Of a stretch of DNA of 64,000 bases, positions 33,270-43,455 are shown one piece after another. The stretch's first letter is position 1, and each line of letters begins with the position of its first letter. The stretch spans positions 1-64,000 of the forward strand of contig NZ_VDGG01000010.1 of NCBI RefSeq assembly GCF_006861775.1, given 5' to 3'. The position numbers and the translations under genes were made by a program. The notes below the pieces were generated by a model that saw nothing but the letters and a program-made list of their open reading frames with translations, made no database searches and had not been told where the DNA came from. Source of the stretch: Psychrobacillus soli (GTDB lineage: Bacteria; Bacillota; Bacilli; Bacillales_A; Planococcaceae).

Positions 33270-34262
33270 TTAAATTTTCTGCGTCGTACTTCTATGAAAC
33301 ACTTTAACAGATTCGGTGATTTGTATGCAACTATTTTTTTTATTTTCAATCATTTCAATTAACTCACGGATAGCCAGATAACCAAGATTTTGTTCGGAAA
33401 TGCTACCGACCGTAGTAAGTTGGATTGAACCATGGCTACTTAAATCAACATTATCAATGCCAATAATACTAATATCTTCTGGGACAGTATAATTTTCTTG
33501 AATAGCGACGTCTATTAAAAATAAAGCAAGAGAATCTGCACCCGCACAAATAGCGGTAGGACGGTGTTCCAGTTGCATCAATTTATGAAAAGCATGTGTA
33601 ATAGCTTGCTTAGATGCGTCCGTATTAATGATATATTGTTCAGGTAACGATAATTTGTGATCTTTTATTGCTTGAAGAAATCCAAGATAACGGTTGTTGA
33701 ACGTGCTAACAGTCAATGTTCCACCAACCCATGCGATAGCTGTATGACCTTGTTCAATCATATGTTTTGCTGCTAAATAACCGGCTTCGAAATTGTCTAT
33801 TTCTACAAAATACTCATTATTTTTGTGTTTTCTATTATATGTAATAAAAGGAATATTCATCCGAGTAAGCTTTTCGAATATCGGATCATCTAATAATATA
33901 CAAGATAATATAACGCCGTCTACTTTATGTTCAATGGCAGTGGCGTATGCTTCATTTAACTTTTGATCATTCACGAATTGTACATTAACACGATAACCCA
34001 TTTCATTGGCATAGTGAACTATGGCAGAAGTCGTGTCAACAAAAAATGGATTATGAAGTGGTCCTGATAAAAGAGCAATGGTCTCGGTTTTATTTTGTAC
34101 GAGAGAGCGTGCATGACCATTTGGGACATAGTTTAAATCATGGATTGCTTTCATCACTTTATCAAAGGTAGGTTTTTTTACAAATTCCGGAGAATTTAGT
34201 ACACGTGAAACCGTCGTTTGTGAGACGCCTGCGTGTTTTGCTACGTCTTTGGATGATACCAA
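33270..34262 (-). CDS. LacI-family transcriptional regulator
   Basis: Regulator of 330 residues. The LacI helix-turn-helix is at 1-55 (SSKDVAKHAGVSQTTVSRVLN, then FVKKPTFDKVMKAIHDLNYVPNGHARSLV). A periplasmic-binding-protein-like effector domain follows (KTETIALLSGPLHNPFF, DGVILSCILLDD, HKVD). It starts with TTG 34262 behind AAGGAGGG. It is upstream of, and in the same direction as, the permease/dehydrogenase operon and most probably controls it. A hairpin AAAACAAAC / GTTTGTTTT (33245-33271) overlaps its stop. Confidence 0.88.
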   Translation of the reverse strand: MVSSKDVAKHAGVSQTTVSRVLNSPEFVKKPTFDKVMKAIHDLNYVPNGHARSLVQNKTETIALLSGPLHNPFFVDTTSAIVHYANEMGYRVNVQFVNDQKLNEAYATAIEHKVDGVILSCILLDDPIFEKLTRMNIPFITYNRKHKNNEYFVEIDNFEAGYLAAKHMIEQGHTAIAWVGGTLTVSTFNNRYLGFLQAIKDHKLSLPEQYIINTDASKQAITHAFHKLMQLEHRPTAICAGADSLALFLIDVAIQENYTVPEDISIIGIDNVDLSSHGSIQLTTVGSISEQNLGYLAIRELIEMIENKKNSCIQITESVKVFHRSTTQKI

Positions 34263-34291
34263 AATAATCCCTCCTTATGTATGAAGTAATG

Positions 34292-34307
34292 TATAGTGAT
34301 AACTATA
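34292..34307. promoter_or_regulatory. Small palindrome upstream of the LacI-type gene
   Basis: TATAGT-GATA-ACTATA lies in the 114-bp gap between the divergent regulator and TANGO2-like genes. It lacks the central CG of standard LacI operators, so an autoregulatory role is only a guess. Confidence 0.25.
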
Positions 34308-34376
34308 TAAGGAATCAGATAAGATGACTACTAAAATTTATAATATATAAGATGAACGAGGAAGAGAGGATTACAA

Positions 34377-35141
34377 ATGTGTTTAATAAATTTTCAATTT
34401 CATGCACACCCAAACTATAAGTTGATCGTAGTAGCAAATCGTGATGAGTTTTATGATAGGAAAACAGAGCCTGCACAATTTTGGCAAGATGCTCCGAATT
34501 TGTTGGCTGGTCGAGATTTAGTAGGATTAGGAACTTGGCTAGGTATTACAAAAGAAGGGAAATTTGCGGCATTAACGAACTATCGCAATCCATCCGAAGT
34601 AAGTATTGGGAAGATTTCTCGTGGTGAAATCGTACAAAATTTTTTGGTTGGTAGTTTTTCATCTGAAGAATATCTTCAATTTTTAGATAGGGACAAAGAA
34701 AAGTACAATGGTTTCAACTTGATTTTAGGTAATCCAGAAAAACTACATTATTATAATAATATCGAGGGAGAAATTAGAGAGATTGATCCTGGAACACATG
34801 GATTAAGCAATAAATTTTTGAATACATCGTGGCCAAAGGTAGTTAAGGGCAGAGAGGGTTTGAAAACATATAGTTCAAGTAAAAAGGAGCTAGATTTAGA
34901 AGAACTATTTGCAATCATGACGGATGCAGAAGTTGCTATAGATGAGGATCTACCAAATACAGGGGTAGGTATGGAACTCGAGCGAAATTTATCACCGTTA
35001 TTTATCAAAATGTCTAATTACGGTACTCGTTGCTCCACTGTTATACTGGTGGATCATACTGATCGAGTAACTTTTACAGAACGTACATACGTGAATGGAG
35101 AATTTGCGAGTGATAAACGTTTTACTTTTCAACTCGTGTAA
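34377..35141 (+). CDS. NRDE / TANGO2-like protein
   Basis: Protein of 254 residues beginning MCLINFQFHAHPNYKLIVVANRDEFYDRKT: the Cys2 start and NRDE motif define the TANGO2 / DUF833 family. LAGRDLVGLGTWLGITKEGKFAALTNYRNP and GTRCSTVILVD are also conserved. The N-terminal cysteine suggests an Ntn-hydrolase-like fold, but no reaction is established in bacteria; in animals the family is linked to haem or lipid handling. RBS GAGGA precedes the ATG. Single gene, divergent from the LacI-type gene. Confidence 0.85.
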   Translation: MCLINFQFHAHPNYKLIVVANRDEFYDRKTEPAQFWQDAPNLLAGRDLVGLGTWLGITKEGKFAALTNYRNPSEVSIGKISRGEIVQNFLVGSFSSEEYLQFLDRDKEKYNGFNLILGNPEKLHYYNNIEGEIREIDPGTHGLSNKFLNTSWPKVVKGREGLKTYSSSKKELDLEELFAIMTDAEVAIDEDLPNTGVGMELERNLSPLFIKMSNYGTRCSTVILVDHTDRVTFTERTYVNGEFASDKRFTFQLV

Positions 35142-35161
35142 ATTAATACTGATTAATGGCA

Positions 35162-35202
35162 AAAAAAAATAACCGTTCTAAAGTGAAATACTTAGAAGGG
35201 TT
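35162..35202 (-). terminator. Terminator of the tRNA operon
   Basis: Read on the minus strand, AACCCTTCTAAGT pairs with ACTTTAGAACGGTT (one mismatch, one bulge) and is followed by TATTTTTTTTT (35170-35160). Confidence 0.8.
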
Positions 35203-35216
35203 AACAATTATAATAT

Positions 35217-35290
35217 TGGAGCGGGTGAAGAGAATCGAACTCTCATCATCAGCTTGGAAGGCTGAGGTTTTACCACTAAACTACACCCGC
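35217..35290 (-). tRNA. tRNA-Gly (anticodon TCC)
   Basis: Acceptor GCGGGTG / CACCCGC, anticodon loop CTTCCAA, T arm GAGAGTTCGATTCTCTT, discriminator T (normal for Gly) and an encoded CCA. Last gene of the five-tRNA operon. Confidence 0.97.
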
Positions 35291-35296
35291 ATTATA

Positions 35297-35372
35297 TGGT
35301 GGCTCAGGACGGAATCGAACCGCCGACACAAGGATTTTCAGTCCTTTGCTCTACCGACTGAGCTACTGAGCC
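35297..35372 (-). tRNA. tRNA-Phe (anticodon GAA)
   Basis: Acceptor GGCTCAG / CTGAGCC, anticodon loop CTGAAAA, T loop TTCGATT, discriminator A, encoded CCA. Confidence 0.97.
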
Positions 35373-35413
35373 ACTACAGTTTGCACTAAACAGCGCATCA
35401 CAAATCAAAAAAA

Positions 35414-35489
35414 TGGCGGTCCCGACCGGGATCGAACCGGCGATCTCCTGCGTGACAGGCAGGCATGTTAACCGCTACACCACGGGACC
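35414..35489 (-). tRNA. tRNA-Asp (anticodon GTC)
   Basis: Acceptor GGTCCCG / CGGGACC, anticodon loop CTGTCAC, T loop TTCGATC, discriminator G, encoded CCA. Confidence 0.97.
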
Positions 35490-35492
35490 ATT

Positions 35493-35569
<77 letters not shown>

Positions 35570-35604
35570 ACAATAATATAGGTAATGATTTAAAAAAGTA
35601 AAAA

Positions 35605-35697
35605 TGGAGGAGGAAGAGGGATTCGAACCCCCGCGCGGTATGACCCGCCTGTCGGTTTTCAAGACCGATCCCTTCAGCCAGACTTGGGTATTCCTCC
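35605..35697 (-). tRNA. tRNA-Ser (anticodon TGA)
   Basis: Class II tRNA of 93 nt with a long variable arm (GGCGGGTCATACCGC..). Acceptor GGAGGAA / TTCCTCC, anticodon loop CTTGAAA, T loop TTCGAAT. The base before CCA is T, whereas bacterial serine tRNAs normally carry G73. First tRNA of the operon. Confidence 0.95.
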
Positions 35698-35741
35698 GTG
35701 ATACTAATAATGTTTACTGATACTTATTAGCGACATGTTTT

Positions 35742-35770
35742 ATTATATATTGTTTTTATAATAAATGCAA
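35742..35770 (-). promoter_or_regulatory. Promoter of the tRNA operon
   Basis: On the minus strand: TTGCAT (35770-35765), 17-bp spacer, TATAAT (35747-35742), about 45 bp before tRNA-Ser. A near-consensus promoter as expected for stable RNA. Confidence 0.75.
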
Positions 35771-35834
35771 CGTTTTTTTATAAAATAAAAATGAGGAGTT
35801 TATTTGTTTTAATTTGCCAAATAAATTATATCGT

Positions 35835-35861
35835 TAAAAAAGCATCTCTACCCAGAGATGC
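35835..35861 (-). terminator. Terminator of the acidic protein gene
   Basis: GCATCTCT / AGAGATGC with a 4-nt loop (35842-35861), followed on the minus strand by TTTTTTT. Confidence 0.85.
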
Positions 35862-35870
35862 CATCTTAAT

Positions 35871-36512
35871 CTACTCATTTATAATTTCCTCAAAGCCTAC
35901 CATATTATCCAGATGGCTGGCGATCATAGCGATTATTGTACTTGCCTCTTCTTTTTTAAAGCTAAAGTTACTTTCGTCTTCGAAGAACTCGGAATCTTCC
36001 GTCCAGATACGGTTAACTCTTCGTAAAACGCCATCTCCATTAGCGCTATCAATGCCAAATTGATAAGTTACTTCAATCTTATCCTCAATTTGGAAAGCAG
36101 TAACTTCCGGAGTTTCCCACTCCACGTCAATTTCTTCAAGCGTAATTTCACCATCTAGCACTTCATATTCCTCTTCTAAATCATAATAATCGCCGTCATC
36201 CTCTTCCATAAATTCATGAAAGCTTTCATGAACAGCCTCTATTATATCCGTAATGTCATCTAACATAATTCTAATAGGTTGTTGGAGTATTGGATCAAAA
36301 CTTTCTTCGTAAAATTCTTCATTATGAGGGTCGAAAAGCAGTGTAAAGAAATATTCTCTTTCATCTTTATCAGTTTCGACAAAAAATTCAATTCGTGGAT
36401 GTTTGGAAGCCTGGTTTATACTCATATGTCCACTTTTGTCATATTCCTCACAAATGGATTCCAATTGTTCTTGAAGCTCACTAGCTACTCTGTTAAACCA
36501 TTCCATCGACAT
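35871..36512 (-). CDS. Acidic hypothetical protein, 213 residues
   Basis: Not recognised. The protein is strongly acidic, with runs such as EEDDGDYYDLEEEYEVLDGEI near the middle, and has no membrane helix or signal peptide. The start MSMEWFNRVASELQEQLESICEEYDKSG looks helical. There is a good RBS (GGCGGAGATG region) and its own terminator. It lies alone between the tRNA operon and the spore gene tlp. Confidence 0.7.
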   Translation of the reverse strand: MSMEWFNRVASELQEQLESICEEYDKSGHMSINQASKHPRIEFFVETDKDEREYFFTLLFDPHNEEFYEESFDPILQQPIRIMLDDITDIIEAVHESFHEFMEEDDGDYYDLEEEYEVLDGEITLEEIDVEWETPEVTAFQIEDKIEVTYQFGIDSANGDGVLRRVNRIWTEDSEFFEDESNFSFKKEEASTIIAMIASHLDNMVGFEEIINE

Positions 36513-36615
36513 GTCATCTCCGCCTCTTTTCTAGTATTTTTCCTCTTCTATCTTCTCCTAAATTGTTCATTTAATTCATGTTATTTTAACCATTTTTTTG
36601 TATTAATGATTATAC

Positions 36616-36645
36616 TGAATAGTTTTAGTTTAGGTGGGCACGATA
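36616..36645 (+). promoter_or_regulatory. Candidate sigma-G promoter of tlp
   Basis: TGAATA (36616-36621), 17-bp spacer, CACGATA (36639-36645). The -35 matches the forespore sigma-G consensus and the -10 fits CATANTA at five of seven positions. It lies 39 bp before the ATG. Confidence 0.5.
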
Positions 36646-36684
36646 ATTCCGGTATGACCTTATTGGAAAAAAGGAGGAACTAAA

Positions 36685-36921
36685 ATGAGCAAAAATACAC
36701 CAAAGCCAGATGATCGTTCAGATAATGTAGAAAAGCTTCAAGATATGGTGAAGAATACAAAGGACAATATGGAAGCAGCTGAAGAATTAATGGCTTATAC
36801 CAATGGTAGCGAAAAAGAGGCAATCAAACAGAAAAATGAACGCCGTGAAGAGAGTCTTGAAGGCTTCCGAAAAGAAATTCTCGATGAAGAGAATGCACGA
36901 AAGAACGGTTATTCATCATAA
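36685..36921 (+). CDS. tlp: Small acid-soluble spore protein Tlp
   Basis: Hydrophilic helical protein of 78 residues. PKPDDRSDNVEKLQDMVKNT, ENMEAAEELM-like and IKQKNERREESLEGFRKEI and ARKNGY match Tlp (thioredoxin-like SASP). It is made in the forespore and degraded on germination. RBS AAGGAGG precedes the ATG; a sigma-G-like promoter and a terminator frame the gene. It marks the organism as a spore former. Confidence 0.93.
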   Translation: MSKNTPKPDDRSDNVEKLQDMVKNTKDNMEAAEELMAYTNGSEKEAIKQKNERREESLEGFRKEILDEENARKNGYSS

Positions 36922-36928
36922 TTAGTAA

Positions 36929-36957
36929 AAAGATGGGGAAGAATTCTCCATCTTTTT
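36929..36957 (+). terminator. Terminator of tlp
   Basis: AAAGATGGGGAA pairs with TTCTCCATCTTT (one mismatch) around a 3-nt loop, then TTTT. Confidence 0.85.
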
Positions 36958-37048
36958 TTAATTCCTTAACTTATTTCATTTATATGAACATATGTACTTC
37001 TTTTTTGGACAACATAAGAAGACAAAAAAGTTGTCTGAGGTGATGTTC

Positions 37049-38581
37049 ATGATAATTGAAAGATCGTCTGATTGGAAAGAAGGTTTCATAAACAAATTAG
37101 AAAATCAGGAACCATGGGATAATTGGACATTATACAATATGAGTTACGAAGTAGTAAAAGCAAACCTTATTGAGGAATTTTCTGGTCTGCAATCACCTAA
37201 ATACTTACCAAACCTAACACCTTTAGCTCATCAATTAGAAGTAGCTGAAACGGTCATCTCTAGGATGAATGGTAAAGCAATTCTTGCGGATGAAGTTGGT
37301 CTCGGTAAAACGATAGAGGCGGGTTTGATATTGAAAGAATACCTCATCCGTGGGCTTGTGAAAAAAGTATTAATTTTGGCACCAGCCTCTTTGATCAATC
37401 AATGGGTTGAAGAATTGCACTACAAGTTTTACATTCCCGCGATTGCTTTCAAAAAAAATACCCCAATCGATTACTACGATGTAGTTGTCATGAGTATGGA
37501 TACAGCCAAAAAAAGCCCACATAAAGAACTTATATATGCACAAAATTATGACATGATTATTATTGACGAAGCACATAAACTTAAAAACCATAAAACGAAA
37601 ATTTACGAGTTTGTTCAAGGTTTGAAGAAAAAGTTTTGTTTGTTGTTAACGGCTACACCTGTTCAAAATAATGTGTTTGAACTATTTTATCTCATTTCTT
37701 TGCTTAAACCAGGACATCTCGGTAATTACGAAACGTTTCAATCCTCATTTTCCGCTAGTAAACATAGTCTAGAACATGATGAATACTTAAGAGAATTGGT
37801 CAATCAAGTAATGGTAAGAAACAGAAGAGAAGAGACTGGTATTGAATGGACAAGTCGTCGTGTTCAAACAATTCCAATCGAGTTTACAAAGGAAGAAAGA
37901 GAAGTTTATGAGTTAATATTGGAGCTGAAAAATGTCTCCTCTGTTTTTTCAGGTGCATTTTCGATGATTACTTTGCAAAAGGAAATGTGTAGCAGTAAAG
38001 AAGCAACCTATTTGACGTTAACTAAAATGCGTCAAAACTGTACCACGCAAGCAGAAATTGACTTCGTTGACGGCATTATTCAAAAACTAATGGCATTGGA
38101 AACGAATTCAAAAGCGGAAAAAGCGTATGAGATTATTTCCGAAGCAAACGATAAGGTCATTATCTTTACAGAATATAAAGCTAGCCAAGTTTACTTGCAA
38201 TGGTATTTAAATTCTAAAGGTATCACAAGTGTACCTTTCAACGGGCAGTTTAATAAGAGCAAAAGAGAATATATGAAGCATCTTTTTAAAGAAAAATTTC
38301 AAGTGCTAATCGCAACCGAGTCCGGTGGTGAAGGGATTAACCTCCAATTTTGTCATCACGTCATAAATTATGATTTACCTTGGAATCCAATGAAGCTAGA
38401 GCAGCGAATTGGACGCGTCCATCGATTAGGACAAGAACATGACGTTCATATTTACAATTTAGCGATCGAAAATACGATTGAAAAAGATATATTGGAATTA
38501 CTTTACGTTAAATTAGATGTCTTTGAAAAAGTAGTAGGGGAGCTGGACGATATTTTATCAACTTTAAAAAAAACAATTTGA
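37049..38581 (+). CDS. yqhH: SNF2-family helicase-like ATPase (YqhH)
   Basis: SWI2/SNF2 ATPase of 510 residues. Motif I is LADEVGLGKTIEAGLIL, motif II IIDEAHKLKN, motif III LLTATPVQNN, then motif V ATESGGEGINLQFCHHVINYDLPWNP and motif VI QRIGRVHRLGQ. It lacks extra DNA-binding or nuclease domains. ATG 37049 follows GAGGTGA (37037-37043); an open frame extends upstream to 36992 without an RBS. It is coupled to yqhG, the same pair as in B. subtilis next to gcvT, though no glycine-cleavage gene is seen here. Its role is unknown. Confidence 0.88.
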   Translation: MIIERSSDWKEGFINKLENQEPWDNWTLYNMSYEVVKANLIEEFSGLQSPKYLPNLTPLAHQLEVAETVISRMNGKAILADEVGLGKTIEAGLILKEYLIRGLVKKVLILAPASLINQWVEELHYKFYIPAIAFKKNTPIDYYDVVVMSMDTAKKSPHKELIYAQNYDMIIIDEAHKLKNHKTKIYEFVQGLKKKFCLLLTATPVQNNVFELFYLISLLKPGHLGNYETFQSSFSASKHSLEHDEYLRELVNQVMVRNRREETGIEWTSRRVQTIPIEFTKEEREVYELILELKNVSSVFSGAFSMITLQKEMCSSKEATYLTLTKMRQNCTTQAEIDFVDGIIQKLMALETNSKAEKAYEIISEANDKVIIFTEYKASQVYLQWYLNSKGITSVPFNGQFNKSKREYMKHLFKEKFQVLIATESGGEGINLQFCHHVINYDLPWNPMKLEQRIGRVHRLGQEHDVHIYNLAIENTIEKDILELLYVKLDVFEKVVGELDDILSTLKKTI

Positions 38582-38592
38582 GGAGGATCAAT

Positions 38593-39375
38593 ATGTATCC
38601 ACATCAAGTTCACGATTACTTACAAAAATTTTTTAAAGAAAATAATTGTGAAATAGTACATGGTAATGAGCACTACATGACGGTTCAATTAACAGTTGAT
38701 ATGGATAAAAAAATTATGAATCGCCCTTTTCATTGGCAGTATATTGAAAATACAAATGGAATACCAGATCCTGTTCAATTAACTTTAATCACTGATCAAA
38801 CCAAACTTAGTAAGAATATGAAAGGAGAAGTGGTGCATTTCGGTTCTCCTAGACTAAATCAGCTCTTTCAAACAACGAACAAGCTTGGTGCCTATGTACA
38901 AATGTATGAACGTGTATCAAACAATTTGGAAACGAGACCTATTTTAACTCCGTGGCTAGGAGTGAATTATAAAGTATCGTATTATTGTGACCGAACGAAA
39001 GAAATGCTCTATTCATTAGGCATTAATTTAATGACTGGCGAGGTTATAAATAGTTTCCAGGAATCGTTAGTGACGAAAGAATTGGATGCACAAAAGTCAG
39101 AAAGGGCATTTTTATTACCATATATTATCAAGCCTCTTCGTGCGCTAGATAGGTTAGATGCTGTAATTGAAAATATAATCCAACAGGAAGATCACGCATG
39201 GGCGGAAGAAGCAAAAAGTAGATGGCAAAAGGATCAAGCCATATTAGAACACTTTTACGAAGGAGTAGAAGACAAGCCGGAATGTTATGAGATGGAGAAA
39301 AGAGCAATGGAAGAACAATACGAAGCGAGGATTAAAATTGACGTAGTAAATGGTGGATTATTTTACATGAAATGA
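38593..39375 (+). CDS. yqhG: YqhG family protein
   Basis: Protein of 260 residues with no known function. It begins MYPHQVHDYLQKFFKENNCEI and contains MDKKIMNRPFHWQYIENTNGIPDP and FGSPRLNQLFQTT, typical of B. subtilis YqhG. RBS GAGGAGG precedes ATG 38593, 11 bp after the yqhH stop. The constant pairing with an SNF2-type ATPase suggests they act together, which is an inference. Confidence 0.88.
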   Translation: MYPHQVHDYLQKFFKENNCEIVHGNEHYMTVQLTVDMDKKIMNRPFHWQYIENTNGIPDPVQLTLITDQTKLSKNMKGEVVHFGSPRLNQLFQTTNKLGAYVQMYERVSNNLETRPILTPWLGVNYKVSYYCDRTKEMLYSLGINLMTGEVINSFQESLVTKELDAQKSERAFLLPYIIKPLRALDRLDAVIENIIQQEDHAWAEEAKSRWQKDQAILEHFYEGVEDKPECYEMEKRAMEEQYEARIKIDVVNGGLFYMK

Positions 39376-39420
39376 AAAAAGGTACTGCTAAGGGATTTCC
39401 CGTTAAGCAGTACCTTTTTT
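39376..39420. terminator. Bidirectional terminator between yqhG and gbsR
   Basis: AAAAAAGGTACTGCTTAA-type stem: GGTACTGCT (39381-39389) pairs with AGCAGTACC (39406-39414) with an inner GGGA/TCCC helix. A and T runs flank both sides. Confidence 0.88.
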
Positions 39421-39433
39421 CGGTTGATCAGTC

Positions 39434-39985
39434 TTATGAATCGCTTTCTGAATCGTTCATGATTGGGACGAGATCGAAAATCTTTTGGTCTTCAAAGACA
39501 TCTACCAAACGTTCGAGCCACTCATAATAATTTTTAATGTATTTTAGTTTTTCGATATCGATTTGGACTTCTTTTTGTAATTCCTCACTAGCTGTCGGAT
39601 CTATTGATAATTGCTCGAGTTCAGCTAATGATTTTTTTATCGCAACTAGATGAAGTGTAACGGATCTCCGCCATTTGATCGAAAACAGATCAATAAAGCT
39701 TTGGTACCAATCATCTGTTACTTTATATAAATCCTTTCGAACTCCTTTTTTCCAAGCGCGTTCGACTAATTTTAAATCAGACAAAGCTCTAACGGAAGTA
39801 CTCATGCTTGTTTTACTCATCCCAAGCTTTTCCGTCATGTCATCTAATGTTAATGGTTCATTTTGAAAAAACATCATTCCGTACTGTCTACCTGCAGAAG
39901 GTACCAAACCGTACAGATGTATATTTTGTGCAATTGTCTCGATAATGCGTTCTCGTGCTTTTTCGAGTTTTTCATGACCTTCCAT
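39434..39985 (-). CDS. gbsR: GbsR-type regulator of glycine betaine genes
   Basis: MarR-like winged-helix repressor of 183 residues in the GbsR/OpcR group. ENIHLYGLVPSAGRQYGMMFF-like start (QNIHLYG..), then DDMTEKLGMSKTSMSTSVRALSDLKLVERAWKKGVRKDLYKV is the DNA-binding part. The C-terminal half is a helical dimerisation and ligand domain. B. subtilis GbsR responds to choline and OpcR controls OpuB/OpuC. Here the gene diverges from a betaine ABC operon across a symmetric promoter/operator, so that operon and itself are the likely targets. Confidence 0.9.
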   Translation of the reverse strand: MEGHEKLEKARERIIETIAQNIHLYGLVPSAGRQYGMMFFQNEPLTLDDMTEKLGMSKTSMSTSVRALSDLKLVERAWKKGVRKDLYKVTDDWYQSFIDLFSIKWRRSVTLHLVAIKKSLAELEQLSIDPTASEELQKEVQIDIEKLKYIKNYYEWLERLVDVFEDQKIFDLVPIMNDSESDS

Positions 39986-40079
39986 TTCCGTCTTCCCTCC
40001 ACTGAAATCAGCTTCTCTTCACTAAACTAGCCGACTTTATTAAATGTATTATATCCTTCGTTAAAAAGCAATTTTTTTC

Positions 40080-40117
40080 TTTATAGTTTGTACGGTTTTT
40101 ACTGTACAAACTATAAT
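40080..40117. promoter_or_regulatory. Symmetric divergent promoter/operator of gbsR and opuA
   Basis: A perfect 13-bp inverted repeat (TTATAGTTTGTAC 40081-40093, complement 40104-40116) with a 10-bp centre. Plus promoter: TTGTAC (40088-40093), 18 bp, TATAAT (40112-40117). Minus promoter: TTGTAC (40109-40104), 18 bp, TATAAA (40085-40080). The two promoters are mirror images and completely overlap the palindrome, so a bound GbsR dimer would block both. Confidence 0.75.
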
Positions 40118-40201
40118 AAAAGTTATTACGGTTGTTTTGCAAACATATTACATATATAATAATTAGGTGTTCATTTAATATGAGCAGTTAGGAGTGTGTA
40201 T

Positions 40202-41455
40202 ATGAACGAACAAAGTATCAAGAAAAAAATCGTAGTAAAAGATACTACGAAAGTTTTCGGAAAGAACGTGAAGCGAGCAGTACAGCTTCTAAAAGAAGGA
40301 AAATCGAAAAGTGACATTTTAAAAGCAACTGGCGCAACAGTAGGTGTTAAAAATGTAACTTTTGATGTGAATGATGGGGAAATTTTTGTCATCATGGGAC
40401 TGTCAGGAAGTGGGAAATCCACTTTGGTTAGGATGTTAAATCGTTTAATCGATCCGACGGTGGGGCAGATTTTGCTAGATGGTGAAGACATTGTGCAGAT
40501 GAGTAAAGAGCAGCTACGCGAAGTGAGACGAAAAAAAATAGGTATGGTTTTTCAAAATTTTGCTCTTTTTCCACATAAGACAATTGTTGAAAATACCGAA
40601 TATGGTTTGGAAATCCAAGGAGTACCAAAAGATCAGCGCCGAATAAAAGCGATCGAATCTTTAAAACTTGTTGGTCTTGCTGGATATGAAGATCAATACC
40701 CGAACCAACTGAGCGGTGGAATGCAACAACGCGTGGGACTTGCAAGAGCACTAGCCAATGATCCAGATATACTACTAATGGATGAAGCTTTCAGTGCACT
40801 AGATCCCCTTATTCGGAAAGATATGCAAAATGAACTCTTACAGCTTCATAGTGATATGGGAAAAACATTTATTTTTATCACCCATGACTTAGATGAAGCT
40901 CTTCGAATTGGAGATCGCATCGCATTGATGAAGGACGGAGAAATTGTTCAAATTGGAACGCCAGAAGAGATATTAATGAGTCCTTCCAATGAATACGTAG
41001 AACGTTTCGTCGAGGATGTGGACTTAGCAAAAGTATTAACGGCAAGACATATTATGAAAAAAGCAGATACGATACAAGTGGACAGAGGACCTCGCGTTGC
41101 CCTTCGTTTAATGAAACAACTCGGAATTTCTTCTATATACGTTGTAGATAAAAGTAATCGTTTAATGGGAGCAGTAACTGCCCAAGATGCAGTAGCAGCT
41201 TCAGAAACAGATAAGTCACTAGAAGATGTCATAATTTCTAATCTACCGATGATTACACCAGATACTGTGTTGACTGAGCTTTTTGATGTTGTATCCACTG
41301 CATCCATTCCGGTAGCAGTTATTAGTGAAGATCAAAAATTACTTGGAATTATTATTCGCGGTGTACTGATTGGTGCGTTATCGGGTGACAACCAGTTTAT
41401 TAATAATGATGGAATAATTGAACCAGCTGACCAAACGAATTCGGAGGTGGTATAA
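40202..41455 (+). CDS. opuAA: Glycine betaine ABC transporter ATPase
   Basis: ABC ATPase of 417 residues with C-terminal CBS domains. The OpuAA/ProV N-terminus (KVFGKNVKRAVQLLKEGKSKSDILKATGATVGV) precedes Walker A GLSGSGKSTLVRMLNRLIDPTVG. Signature QLSGGMQQRVGLA, Walker B ILLMDEAFSALDPLI, H loop FITHDLDEAL. The tail from about 275 on holds two CBS motifs, which in OpuA act as an ionic-strength / c-di-AMP sensor. ATG 40202 has AGGAG at 40190-40194. It overlaps nothing; the permease ATG follows 2 bp later. Confidence 0.93.
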   Translation: MNEQSIKKKIVVKDTTKVFGKNVKRAVQLLKEGKSKSDILKATGATVGVKNVTFDVNDGEIFVIMGLSGSGKSTLVRMLNRLIDPTVGQILLDGEDIVQMSKEQLREVRRKKIGMVFQNFALFPHKTIVENTEYGLEIQGVPKDQRRIKAIESLKLVGLAGYEDQYPNQLSGGMQQRVGLARALANDPDILLMDEAFSALDPLIRKDMQNELLQLHSDMGKTFIFITHDLDEALRIGDRIALMKDGEIVQIGTPEEILMSPSNEYVERFVEDVDLAKVLTARHIMKKADTIQVDRGPRVALRLMKQLGISSIYVVDKSNRLMGAVTAQDAVAASETDKSLEDVIISNLPMITPDTVLTELFDVVSTASIPVAVISEDQKLLGIIIRGVLIGALSGDNQFINNDGIIEPADQTNSEVV

Positions 41456-41456
41456 G

Positions 41457-43207
<1,751 letters not shown>

Positions 43208-43218
43208 AAAGTATATAG

Positions 43219-43256
43219 AAAAGCTCATCATTCGTAACGGATGATGAGCTTTTTTT
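43219..43256 (+). terminator. Terminator of the opuA operon
   Basis: AAAGCTCATCAT (43220-43231) pairs with ATGATGAGCTTT (43241-43252), then TTTT. Confidence 0.9.
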
Positions 43257-43455
43257 GAATTAAAGGCAGTATGGGGATACAGTGTCGTAGTGAGCTCTAT
43301 AAAGAGCCCGCTATATTTCCGCCGGGCGAGTGACGAGCCGCTACGTCGCTAACGCTCTTGCAGGGTCTCACACCGACATGCAAAATTCCAAAGTTATGTA
43401 GTTATTAATTAATAAATTCCAAAGAATGGCTAAGGGAAATCAAAAAGCTATTGAA

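Noticed and set aside
33134-33349. 71-residue minus-strand ORF after the LacI-type gene
   Set aside because: It overlaps the end of the regulator and the inverted repeat in another frame and has no RBS.
35156-35389. 77-residue ORF over the tRNA genes
   Set aside because: It is a chance reading of tRNA-Gly and tRNA-Phe on the opposite strand.
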